DNA of 20,418 nucleotides, taken from the NCBI GenBank assembly GCA_000512085.1, contig ASPP01024418.1, positions 1-20,418 of the forward strand, in the 5' to 3' direction. The notes below the pieces were generated by a model. That model saw nothing but the letters and a program-made list of their open reading frames with translations, did not search any database and was not told the DNA's origin. Of the stretch, positions 1 through 9,700 are shown piece after piece. This DNA comes from Reticulomyxa filosa (taxonomy: Eukaryota; Foraminifera; Reticulomyxidae). Within the stretch, counting starts at the first letter, position 1. Every line of letters starts with the position of its first letter. The translations under genes were made by a program, and so were the position numbers.

Positions 1-1030
1 GATTAAATGTTGTTTTTTCATGGAGAAACAAAATCATCTCTATAAGGTGGCATTTTAGGTGTCAACTTTCTTTTATATCTTACTGTATATTGAACTAAGT
101 CTATTCAACTATTTAGCGCAAAAAGCGTTTTGAGTTTATAACTAAGCAAATATTAGCCCAATATACTTGACACACTACCACCATAATCCATCTAAAAATA
201 AAACTGACTTACGGTAGGTTGCAAAGAAACTGAACGCTTAAAACGATATCATATGATGGTAATTGATTTTCTCCATGAAAAATCAATTATCATCATATGA
301 TATCGTTTTAGGCGTTCAGTTTTCTTTGCAACCTACTGTATATTGTAAAACATTTTCATGTAATGCGCTTTTTCGTTCTATATTATTTGCGAAATTATTC
401 AGTCCAAAGCAATCCCGCATAAATTAAACTGTGATCTTGGCCTACTTCGAAATTTATCTAAGTATTTACATTGTGCCACAATTCAAAATGTATCACCTTT
501 TTACTTGTCGTTTCCGTTGGAATATCATTTCCAAGTTCATAAAATATTTTTTTTATAGTAGTTGAATATTGTAAAAATCGTGATGTTTTACCACATTTTT
601 TTTGGCAAGACGATAGTCTATCGATTTATCAAATCGAAAGAGAATATTCTATGAAGTTTGCTTGTCCTATGTCTGCATAAGACGCCTTGTCTGATTTTAT
701 ACTTCCAAATAGACAAAAATGTTTATCATTTCTATGAAATTACGATATCTTATAGAAGTTCAATTTTTTGATGTTTTGCAATTTTATTTTCGATCAAAGC
801 ATAACATAAAATAAACCAATAGTATGTATTGCAGTTTTTTTTGTGATTGTATAAAATTTTATTATTTTCTTTTAATGAGTGATCCGTGTTATCCTTTTCA
901 AATTGGTACTTTGAGTAGATAAGACATAAATGAAGAGGGTCACTTCTTGGGCAAAGTGCACATTTTTGAGTCGAACGTTAGAAAAAAAGAAAAAACGGGC
1001 GATTTAGAGACACAACCAAACGCATTCCCA
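1..1030. other. Gene-free AT-rich stretch
   Basis: I see no coding region on either strand here: stop codons are dense and nothing looks protein-like. It lies downstream of the PPIL4-type gene. Its main structure is the fold-back at 210-340. Two shorter repeats are visible. The 12-mer tactgtatattg occurs at 81-92 and again at 334-345. A 15-base stretch at 14-28 matches the reverse complement of 268-282, the hairpin loop and the bases beside it. These hint at fragments of a repeat family, but no terminal repeats or transposase are visible. Confidence 0.6.
210..340. repeat. Fold-back inverted repeat, 61-bp arms with 8-nt loop
   Basis: Bases 210-270 pair with 279-340 around the loop 271-278 (ctccatga). 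Pairing by hand gives about 58 Watson-Crick pairs, one bulged T in the run 320-323, and three non-identical positions: 259/290, 238/311 and 213/337. All three become G-U wobbles in a plus-strand RNA, so such a transcript would form one uninterrupted helix. On the minus strand the same positions would be A-C mismatches. It could be a short fold-back transposable element (MITE type), or a precursor of small RNAs such as a miRNA or hairpin siRNA. No coding potential is seen inside it. Confidence 0.9.
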
Positions 1031-1034
1031 TGGT

Positions 1035-1040
1035 TTTATT
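1035..1040 (-). terminator. Poly(A) signal AATAAA of the PPIL4-type gene
   Basis: The minus strand reads AATAAA about 45 bases past the TAA stop of the cyclophilin gene. This is a normal eukaryotic distance for a polyadenylation hexamer. Confidence 0.7.
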
Positions 1041-1085
1041 GAAAGTTGACAACGCTTTCTCGTTTTTTTTGTTTCCTTTCAACTG

Positions 1086-2831
1086 TTACTTTCTCTCGTC
1101 TTTATTTCTTTTATCCTTATTGTGACTCTTACTTCTATTTCTACCTCTATCTCTGTTCTTGTCGTTACTCCTGCTTTTATCTCTACTTCTCTTTCTTCGA
1201 TAGCTGCTCCTACTACTTCGGCTTCGGCTTCGGCTTCGACTTCGACTTTTATGCTTGCTTCTATTTCTGTGTTTATACCTGTCTGTATCTTCATTGGAGG
1301 TTTTAGTAGAATGATTTTCACTTATTTTCTTCGATTGAGTGTGCGAGGAATCACGAATGGAAGAGTGTCGTTTAGACTCGGAAGTGTCCTTATGCAAAAG
1401 TTGTTCAACAATGGGGTCGTGGCCAACCTCTTCAAAGGTGAGATCCATTCTCTTTCCTTTCCAAAGGCTGTCTGGTTCAGAAGGATTTCTCCCGTCCAAT
1501 TTTGTTTCGTGTTTCGGACGTTGGGTATCACGGGCATTATGTTTGAAAGGTTTTCGGTCCTTTCCACGCATATTTGCTTCCAGTACTCGCATGGATGCAT
1601 TTTGAGTGGAAAATTTGCCGCCTTTGTGATAGTGGGACCAATATTTGGAAACGGATTGAGAAAAGTCTACTTTTATCCTGCGATCGTCGATCAACATGTT
1701 ATTCCCTTCCACGTACGCACGCTCACAGTCTTTGGTGGATTCAAACGTGATGAAGGCATAACACAGACTATCTCCTGTCTTCCAATCTCGAATTATTTCG
1801 CAATCCACAATTGACCCAAATCTCGAAAATATGAGTTGCAAATGTTCGTCTTTGGTATAAGGATTTAACTTACACACAAACAACACATTGTCCGGTGGTT
1901 TGATATCCGACTCGGGAATATCGCCAAGCAATTCCAATACAATGGCATCCGATTTGGCGTTTTCGCGAGCTAATTCTTCACGCAGTTCTTCTTCGGTTTC
2001 ATGCAATTTTAAAAGAATCTGTGAATCTTCATCCTCTTCATTCTCTTCCCCTTCTTTCTTCTCTTTGTGTTGCTTGTTTTCTTCTGATTTTGCTGAGTCA
2101 TCCAAATTTGTTTCTTCTTTGTCGTTCGTGTGTTTGCTGCCCGTTTCTTCCTCTGCGGTGGATTGAATTTTTTCTGTTTGTTCTTTTCGTTCTTTTTTCA
2201 AACCGTGTTCTTCCTTGATACGCTCAAAATCAAATCGATCAATCTTTGGCGTCGGTGATCGTTCAGGGATTAGCTGCTCTAGACCCTCAGGATCTGGAAA
2301 AGGATCCCCAATTATGATCGTGTGGCGTATACGTATGTTGGTTAAAGGACGACCCGTCGTTTCGTCCACATACACACTGTTGATCTTCTGTAATACATCC
2401 AAACCTTCCTCTACTTGTCCAAATATTCCGTATTTTCCATCCAAGCGCTGCAAGTGCTCTTGTGAAGTTGTGATAAAGAATTGGCTCGTGCTGCTCGCTT
2501 TGTTCAACTGTTGAGAATTGTTGTCTCGCAATGACGCCATTGACACAATGCCAATGTGCTTGTGCTTCAGTGTCGGTGAGATTTCGCTTTTGAAATATCT
2601 GTTTAATGGATTAGTTGGATCTAACAGTCCCCATATGCTCGTCCCACCTTTACCCGTTCCTGTCGGATCACCAGTTTGTATGATGAAATCTTTTTGGATG
2701 TTGTGAAATAAACAATCATTATAATATTTTATTTTGCAAAGCTTTAAGAAGTTCTCACATGCTTTAGGTGCCTCGTCAACAAATAGATCAAGCACCAGAG
2801 TCCCCAATGATGTTTCAATGATTACGGACAT
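1086..2831 (-). CDS. PPIL4: PPIL4-type cyclophilin with RRM and RS-rich tail
   Basis: Intronless, 581 residues, ATG to TAA. Residues 1-175 are a cyclophilin domain with the family block FHNIQKDFIIQTGDPTGTGKGG (42-63) and SQFF (116-119). Residues 314-392 are an RRM with RNP2 LFVCKLN and RNP1 CYAFITFE. The stretch just before the RRM (LLGDIPESDIKPPDN) is characteristic of PPIL4/CYP59/Rct1. The tail, about 525-581, is rich in RS/SR/KR. Against cyclophilin A, the catalytic Arg55 is Asn44, Trp121 is Arg129 and His126 is Tyr134, while Phe60, Gln111 and Phe113 are kept. Human PPIL4 also has Asn at the Arg position, so isomerase activity is probably weak. Family members act in the nucleus with the spliceosome and RNA polymerase II. 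The acidic Lys/Glu linker (about 205-295) is longer than usual, and no CCHC knuckle is seen. The lack of introns is notable beside its intron-rich neighbours. Confidence 0.95.
   Translation of the reverse strand: MSVIIETSLGTLVLDLFVDEAPKACENFLKLCKIKYYNDCLFHNIQKDFIIQTGDPTGTGKGGTSIWGLLDPTNPLNRYFKSEISPTLKHKHIGIVSMASLRDNNSQQLNKASSTSQFFITTSQEHLQRLDGKYGIFGQVEEGLDVLQKINSVYVDETTGRPLTNIRIRHTIIIGDPFPDPEGLEQLIPERSPTPKIDRFDFERIKEEHGLKKERKEQTEKIQSTAEEETGSKHTNDKEETNLDDSAKSEENKQHKEKKEGEENEEDEDSQILLKLHETEEELREELARENAKSDAIVLELLGDIPESDIKPPDNVLFVCKLNPYTKDEHLQLIFSRFGSIVDCEIIRDWKTGDSLCYAFITFESTKDCERAYVEGNNMLIDDRRIKVDFSQSVSKYWSHYHKGGKFSTQNASMRVLEANMRGKDRKPFKHNARDTQRPKHETKLDGRNPSEPDSLWKGKRMDLTFEEVGHDPIVEQLLHKDTSESKRHSSIRDSSHTQSKKISENHSTKTSNEDTDRYKHRNRSKHKSRSRSRSRSRSSRSSYRRKRSRDKSRSNDKNRDRGRNRSKSHNKDKRNKDERK
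1090..1260 (-). repeat. RS/SR codon repeat encoding the tail of the cyclophilin gene
   Basis: Degenerate hexamer repeats (tcgaag/tcgaag-like, read on the minus strand as Ser-Arg codons) encode the RSRSRSRS stretch and the following Arg/Asp/Lys-rich end. They conserve protein charge, so this looks like a real RS domain and not slippage in non-coding DNA. Confidence 0.7.
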
Positions 2832-3129
2832 GAGGTTTTTTAAAATAAATATCGTGTTTCCCCCATTTTCTTTTCAACTCAAATTATTTCAAAGTTTAGT
2901 ATTGTAAAAAAGAAACACCAGTTATTTCGGTACTTCTGATCAGAAACAATAACACAATTATTCGATGACCTCCACCAGCGAGCAGCAAGAGTGAATAGTA
3001 ATAAAAAAAGTAAAAACAATAGCAATAAAAAAGAGATGCAAAGATAAGTTGTTCCATTAGGAAAGAGAGCAAAAAAAAAATTTGCATTGCATTTTATTTA
3101 TTTGCACTTTGCTTTGAAAACATTTTTTT
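2832..3129. other. Intergenic region upstream of the PPIL4-type gene
   Basis: About 300 bp between the cyclophilin start codon and the stop of the next gene on the same strand. It should hold the 3' UTR of the coiled-coil gene (poly(A) signal at 3093-3102) and the cyclophilin promoter. I see no TATA-like box I would defend and no other gene. Confidence 0.6.
3093..3102 (-). terminator. Overlapping AATAAA poly(A) signals of the coiled-coil gene
   Basis: The minus strand reads AATAAATAAA about 28 bases past the TAA stop at 3130-3132. This supports that stop as the true gene end. Confidence 0.7.
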
Positions 3130-6100
3130 TTAAGCGGAAGTAGCCCTTTGTGTTTTTTCTGGAAGTATTTCGTTGGGAGACAACACAACGTTCCCACTGT
3201 TGTTAACATTACTGTTACCAAGGATGTATTGATTATAAATGCCCTGTAGTTGTTGGAAAGCAACTTTGAGAGTTTCTCTAACGTTCAAAATTTCCTCCAA
3301 TTCTTTTTGGACATTGCTTCTCTTATATAAAGTGCGTTCATATTTGTCAAAATGCTTTTTCAAGATTGCCCAATTGGTACCATAGCTGCTATCAGTTATT
3401 GAGCCAGTGCTGTGCGCACGTTCTACCGTTTTCGATTTTGCGTCCAGTGCTAATCCAGTTTGCGTTGTTCCTGTGTATTTTCAGTCAGATGTTTATTTAT
3501 AGTTTTTTCCTTGGCGTCTTTTCCCCCGCTTTTGCTTTGCAATGGTAATTGTACAAAGAGAAGAAATTAATAAAATAAGTGAATCACGGATAAAAAGAGG
3601 ATGGATGCAATACAATCAACTCAAACCTGGATTACCTTCCACTTCACCTTTTGTTTGCACATTGACAGATGTTGTTTTGGAATCTGTTTTTTCTTTTTCT
3701 TTTTCCTTTTCTTTTTCTTTGTCTTTATCTTTATCTTTATCTTTTTCCTTTTCCTTTTCTTTTTCTCTGTCAATTTCTTGCTCTCTTCGAAGCTGCTCCT
3801 GCACTTTTTGACCTTGCGGATTGGTTGGTCGTACAACTTCACGCGCAATTGTCTGTCCAGGCTGCAGATTGCTTTTCTTTTTGCCCTTGCTCTTGCTGTT
3901 ATTCGTATTGCTGTTGTTGCCACTGGCCGCTTTTGTGTCCTCGCCACTCGAATTGCCAGTGCTGAGTTTTTGTGTATCTGCGGATGCTGGCAAAGAGGAG
4001 GAAGAGGACGAGGGGGAAGAGGTCAATTGCGACCCTTCGATGGACGAAGGGGAGGAATTCGGGGTCGAGTTTTTGCTGCTTTTGGAAGACACGACACTCT
4101 CACCGGCAGAGACGTCATCCATCGATCGAACGGACGAAGCAGCGGGCGAAGAGGCCTTGGACGTCGTGCCGACGCCGGTGTAATTGGACAAAGCTCCCGT
4201 CTCTTGCAACTTGCTTAGCAAAGGAGGGGCGTCGAGTTTTTCCACTTCCTCCTTCGTTTGCTGCCAAGGGATTGACAGATACGAATTCAATTCGATCAAA
4301 AAGTCCTTCAAGTCAAACTCTTTGGTTTTCTGAGGATGGAATCCCAGTGTCACCATCCACTTCATTCGAATGTTTTCATCGCGTTGGTTTACCTTTTGTT
4401 CGGGCGAAGGTTGATCTGTAGTGTGTGTTTGTATCGCATTCCCAATTTTATATTTACATATGTGTATATTACATATATATGTGTGAAATAACTTTTAAGA
4501 AAGTGCATGGGAACGCGCAAGTGTAATTGCGGCGAAATAGAATTTCCGGACAAATGTTTTGCCTCAAACAAGTCTTGGGTTTTGTAGCGATCCATGGTCT
4601 GGATGTTGCTGGCTCTGGAGTCGCGCGAAGGATCTGAAAACGGAGAAAAGGCCCCACCTCCGCTGCTGAAAGGAGCGGGCGAGTCTGTTAATGCCAGCGT
4701 GTGTCCGCCAGAACGCATTGGAGAACGTCGATTGTTCATCGAGTCTCCATGTTCCGACCCCCTTTTTTTTTAAAACAAAAAAAACAAAAACAAATGAATA
4801 AATAAAAAATATGCATTCATTGAATAGAAAACTAAACAGAAAAGAAGAAGAATAGCCATTGTGATAGGGCAATTTGGAAGCACTTTCATGTTCAACAGAT
4901 TTCATATCATCCATGTGTAACGAAGCCAAATATTGTTGATGCTGTTGCTGTTGTTTTAGGGCGAGTTCTTCCTGTTTGTTAGACTCTTTTTTTTCTCGTG
5001 ATGCCTTCTCTTTGTCGATGCGTTGACTGGAAACCTTCTTACGAATAATCTTCATCATCTTTTTCAAGTCTTTCAAATGCTCTTGCGTGGCGTGTCTTTG
5101 TGTGGACACCACTTGCAGCTTCGTTTTGAGTATTTCTCTTTCTTTGTCCGTTTGCGCAGCTCTGACCAACAGCTCCTCGTGACGACGATTGGCGTCGTTG
5201 GCCATGGCACTGATCCAAAGTCGTCCCGGCAATACTTCGGCGATTTCCAAGAGATGTGCTTGTTTGTTACCTCGAAAGTGTTCAAAGGACAACATATGGA
5301 AGTGATGAGTGACCTCCCACGTTGGATTTTCCACTTGAGCCAGCATCGTGGAACGCTCGTTTTCGATTGACCGTAACACTTCCACGTATTGTTTCAATGA
5401 TTCGTTTCGCACCGTCCCTTGCCGTGCCAACTGCTGTGCATACGACGACAGCGCACGCTGCTTCTTACGCAGCTCGCCCATTCGCCCCCCTGCTTCGAAG
5501 TAGATCTCCACAATGTCCGCTGTCACTTTCTCGTGCTTATTGCTCAGTGCTTCAAATTCATGTCGTTTCATCTCGACGTATTTTTCTAATGCATCCAATC
5601 GACTTTTATGTTTCTCGACGTACAATGGAGTTTTTTCGATTAATCTTTTTTTTTTTTTTTTTTACATTAAAAAAATGTAATTAAAAAAATTGGGATGAAA
5701 CAAATATTACTCAATGATCGATCTTGGTTTTGCTTTTGATTTGCTTGATTTGACACCTGGCAATGTAAATGACACGCCCTTCACTTTTGCTGTGAACACA
5801 GGCGCGCCATATATTGGAGCACTTGCCGGAGTTGAATCTGTCACATTGCCGGTATCACCACTTCCTATCACACTTGACGTGTCCACTTCACTCTTTTCAT
5901 TCGGTACGCCCACCTCACTGGTGCTTTGCAAGTCCACGCTAAAGGACGTGTGTTGCAAATAGTCCTCCATTTCACGCATGTTCTGTTGAATCTCATCCGT
6001 CAATTTTTTGCATTGTATCAATTGCAATTTCATTGACGCAGTTGAGTCCTACCGAGTTTTATTGGTATTGGTATTCGTGTTAGTGCTGTTGCCATTAATA

Positions 6101-6234
6101 TTGCTGTTTTGGCTTATTCTTTTGTTTTCTCCCTCATGCTTTCTTTCTTCAACAGTTTTTTATTAAAAAAAAAACATTTGCCTCCTGACTTTTGTGCGTT
6201 TTGAATCACGTGAAGAAGATTTTGGTTTAGACAT
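3130..6234 (-). CDS. Coiled-coil protein with DRC-like C-terminal motif (six exons)
   Basis: My splice model joins 6190-6234, 5711-6048, 4838-5644, 4493-4761, 3636-4415 and 3130-3470, giving 859 residues. All introns are GT-AG and phases agree. The first exon is least certain (donor GTCAGG); otherwise ATG 6031-6033 starts an 839-residue form. Residues 128-375 (exon 3) are long, charged, heptad-like helix with a short Gln run. Next come a Ser/Pro/Gly-rich part, a segment with conserved-looking KEFDLKDFLIELNSYL, a Ser/Asn-rich linker and a KEKEKDKDK tract (about 699-728). Near the C-terminus NWAILKKHFDKYERTL and YNQYILGNSNVNN recall the W..L.KY..vL / L..YL.G.svN endings of the axonemal nexin-dynein regulatory proteins DRC1 and DRC2. 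I see no matching N-terminal DRC domain, so this link is only a hint. The neighbour is a centriolar gene. It could also be lineage-specific. Confidence 0.75.
3690..3775 (-). repeat. Hexanucleotide repeat coding for the KE/KD tract
   Basis: On the plus strand this is tandem ctttat, cttttc and ctttttc units. On the coding strand they are Lys-Asp and Lys-Glu codon pairs, about 28 alternating residues. Codons vary within the tract (GAT/GAC, GAA/GAG), so it is not a recent perfect expansion. Confidence 0.8.
4416..4492 (-). other. Intron with TATATG/CATATA repeat
   Basis: Donor GTTATT at 4492 and acceptor ACAG at 4417-4416, 77 bp. The join is phase 1 and restores an open frame (FLK-N-QPSPEQKV). 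The middle is alternating purine/pyrimidine (acatatatatgtgtg, tacatatgtgtatatt), a motif seen again in introns of the other genes. Confidence 0.75.
5645..5710 (-). other. Intron ending in a long A tract
   Basis: Donor GTAATA at 5710 and acceptor AG at 5646-5645, 66 bp. The coding strand has a T run followed by about 18 A directly before the acceptor AG, so there is no polypyrimidine tract at the splice site. The join gives SIIE-LIEKTPLYVEKH with the frame kept. Confidence 0.75.
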
Positions 6235-6783
6235 TCGTTTGAACAGGAAACAATAATTACAAGAAAGTCAAAATTAGGAAGCCATGTGATATGGCCAATC
6301 AATAACGAAAATTTGTGTTTTTTGTTATTTGGATCTAGCCCGCCGACAACCGTTTTACTCTTTTTTTTTGACAAAGTTCACCAATGCATTTGACAGCTTA
6401 TTTGCTTATACCGACACTTTGCGTATATGGATAGCATTTTGTAAAATTTTTGATTTTTCGGATGACTGATAATCTGACGGGAAGAACTCCAGGAATTTCC
6501 ATATCGTTTCGGAAATGTGCAATTTTTAAAGAATTTTCCATCGGAACCACTTATAAGGTTTTTGAGGCTGGAGCAATGAGACAATTCGCAGTCTTTCTGG
6601 TAAAGGAAATGAATTGGAGAAACAAATGCAAATTGGCTAACATTTAAATAAATTAAGAATAAACAAAAAGCCCACACCCAGAACTAACAAAAATTACAGA
6701 TGAAACTCAATGCATCAATAAATAATAACTTTTTCCATCATTTTGTTTTCTTAGACACAGAAACACAATAAATGACAACGAAA
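6235..6783. other. Intergenic region between rotatin and the coiled-coil gene
   Basis: About 550 bp. It contains the presumed 3' UTR of rotatin and the promoter and 5' UTR of the coiled-coil gene. A 99-codon and an 86-codon open frame lie on the minus strand (6378-6677 and 6114-6374), but neither shows conserved-looking sequence or convincing splice links. I annotate no gene here. No AATAAA was found close to the rotatin stop. Confidence 0.55.
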
Positions 6784-9700
6784 TCATCCAACTAAAAGTT
6801 GGTTAATATAGCGAACTCTGTCAGTCAAAGAGACCAATAAAATCTCTAATTTTTGCTTTGAATTTTTATCAAAAAGAATTGATTTTTTGATTCGCTCCAG
6901 TCTTTCTAACAATGGATAGATGGAAGGACAGTCCATACGTCGCATTGCGACAATTATCTGTGTTAGTTTTTATTTGTCATTTAGATCAGATATTGTCAAA
7001 TGTATATTTTCTAAATATTTTTGTGAATAGTCCAAAACTTTTTGATTGTGATGGATCATTTTCCACAGCAATGTGACTAAAGATAATTTAATGGAAAAAG
7101 TTTGAACGGCGCTAAGTTGTTGAGAAAGTGGCCAATGAGAAACTGTTAACTGAGAAAATTCTTTGATACATTGTTGGATGGCCGACTCATAACTCTCATC
7201 CACCAAAATAATAAATATTTTGCGAATGAATTGTTCATCCAAGCAAAAAGCCGTTTTGAACGAAGCATTGAAGCTTAAATTTCGGAAATACTCACAAGTG
7301 TGACACAAAAATTCGTTGTCGGTTATATCAAGCCACGAGCGCATTTCGTCTAATTTCGTTGGTACTTTTTTGCAAAAAACAAACAATATTGACTTACATG
7401 ACATCAACAAAAGAAAAAAACAGAGTGATGTCAACGTAACAAAAATACTTTGCTAAGATGCTTTGACCAAAATCAGTTAAGGTTAAATTGCACAGTAATT
7501 TGATACAACATAATCGTCGATGTTTAAATCCCGAGTTTTTTTGACTGTATTGAATAATCTGCAAGCATAGTTGAAACAAATTTTTGTTGGCATTATCACA
7601 TTGAGAGGTGCTGCCTTTACGTGGATTAGCTTTGATAGAAGCGAGCGAAGATCTGTCACTCCAATTCGTAATTAGGTAATTGACTCCGTCATTGCACAGC
7701 ATCATCGATTGTAGCAACTCAAAGCACAAATGATAACTGGAAAATTTGGTTTTTATTGCAAACGCTTCGCGAACAATATCAAATAAAAATCGGTTTGCTA
7801 TTACGCCCATCGCTTTCGTTTTCTTGCCTTTTGCCATTGTCTTTTCACCTTCCGATGACATTTTTATTTCGCTAAGCACAAATGCCTGTCTGCCCTCCTT
7901 ACAATGCGACGCCAAATTGATGCAAGCTTTTAACAGGTTGTCATGAATCAAATGACACAATGAATGTCTTTCGTCCAATGTCGATGGATAGAACTGCGTC
8001 AATATCTCTCCAACTCCTTTCAATATTATGCGTTGCTGTACGTAAACAAAAATACATGACGATTATACGTATTCAAAGTTTACAAACAGAGTCAACACAA
8101 ACAAACAAGCAAACAACTTTGATGTCACAGGTTGCCGCAAACAAATAATTTTGAAGAAAGTGCAACAAGCGGCATAGTTCCATGGCAGTTCGTTCTGTCC
8201 GCAATAGTGCTTGTGTCTGAATCGTCAATTGATTTTTTTGTGCAGTTGTTTGCATTTTTGCATTTGATTTTGCTTTGTTTTTTTTTGCATTGCCAATTTC
8301 ATTTCCGTGTTCATTATTTCCGTCCTTATCATCATTGCCATCTTTTTCGTCATTTTGATTTTGAGAGTCTTCCTCATCTTCACTATCGCTCCGATTTTGA
8401 TTTCGAGAAGCACGCACTCCAAACATTTGGTTGTTGTGGCTCATGGCAAACACATTTTCATTTCGAGCATTGCTGCCACTCCAATTTTTTTGAAGTGGTT
8501 TGATTGTTTGGGTTTGATCTGTGGATGGTGAGCAGCCTTGCAGATTTTCAATTTGAACAGCAAAGAGCTCTGCGATTTGCGCAACTCTGAAAGTCAACCA
8601 ATCTAAAAACCCTTCTTCATCTTTCGATTGATCGGCCAATATCATTTTGGCCATTTTCGACGTCGCCACAATAGATCCCAGAGCATGATAATATTCTGGC
8701 AAAAGGCGAGGAACATCCACATTTTGTCCATCTGTGGAATCAAACTCCAAGGTTCTGTTTTCAAAATTAAAGCAAACGAAACGTCTTCCAACAAAAAATA
8801 ACAAATCAACTAAAAAAATGAAACTTCTGAGCCAATCCTTCTGACAAACAAGTAACAATTGTTTGCAGGGACTTTGGAAAGGATTGCTTGCTTTGGTGAC
8901 TCCAAACTTTTCTTTGATTCACAGTAGTATTGTCACTTTCTTGTTCCAACGGAGATAACAAAGCACCATCGTCAGATGCAGGCACTTGTGAATACAACAA
9001 AAGCATGTTCAATATGCTTTCCCTTACTTGTTCATTGCTTTATTATCCATTACGTATTTCACAAGACATTCCATACAATTATTTAAAATAATGTGAGATG
9101 GTATATATGCACATACATATTATATATGTATATACATATACGCAAAATAACTTAGACTCGAAACAGGACGCAATTTTTTCTAAGAAAAAGTCTTCAAACC
9201 AATCTTCTGGATCACCTGTTTGACTGCTTGGATGAGCAGCGAACAATGGGGCAGCCTTGTGCAAGGCCTCCCTGCATTCTCTATTCTTCGTCTCCAATAA
9301 ATTACAAAATAAGTTACAAATCGGAACACAATGTTCGTACTCTTTCGTCTCACAAGCCATTGTCCACAATATTAGAATGTGAGTCAAATGAGTCTCTTCG
9401 AGAAGTCGCTCACACAAAATTTGTCGATTCATTCGCACTGGATTCTCCTCCGTTTCTTCCACTTCTGCACTTTCGTGCTCAATCGCATCAACCGTGTCAT
9501 ATATACAATTCAACACCTCGATTGCCGCTATGCCGACTGCGACTTGATGACCATCTTCTCCATTATAACTCCAAACCCTTCAGTTTACAATTTGGCATGG
9601 TTTAAACAAACACAAAATAATTTATTATTATTATTATTATTATTAGCAAACAAATCAATGAAAAGTAATACGTAACGCTTCAAGATATTGTGAATGCTTT

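Noticed and set aside
60-1051. 11-base inverted match (tgtcaactttc at 60-70 and its complement at 1041-1051) as terminal repeats of a transposon
   Set aside because: Too short to be significant in about 1 kb of AT-rich DNA. The right copy overlaps the 3' UTR of the PPIL4-type gene, and no target duplication is seen.
1122-1814. 230-codon plus-strand open frame
   Set aside because: Antisense to the RS tail of the PPIL4-type gene, whose domains are unmistakable on the minus strand.
2896-3087. 63-codon minus-strand frame with Phe/Leu/Tyr-rich, membrane-like sequence
   Set aside because: It lies in the 3' UTR/intergenic gap. The hydrophobicity comes from T-rich DNA, and there is no sensible start or neighbour exon.
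3601-4218. 205-codon plus-strand open frame with long Phe runs
   Set aside because: It is the antisense shadow of the K/E/D-coding and Ser-rich exon of the coiled-coil gene. The Phe runs are simply reversed Lys/Glu codons.
6114-6374. Minus-strand 86-codon frame starting MSKKKSKTVV as an alternative first exon of the coiled-coil gene
   Set aside because: No splice path keeps it in frame with the exon at 5711-6048. The ATG at 6232-6234 in another frame does join in phase.
6378-6677. 99-codon minus-strand frame between rotatin and the coiled-coil gene
   Set aside because: No recognisable domain and no splice link. Its length is plausible by chance in an intergenic gap.
7392-7397. Consensus GTAAGT donor in rotatin
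   Set aside because: It is in phase 2, and no acceptor allows the next exon's clearly coding frame to follow.
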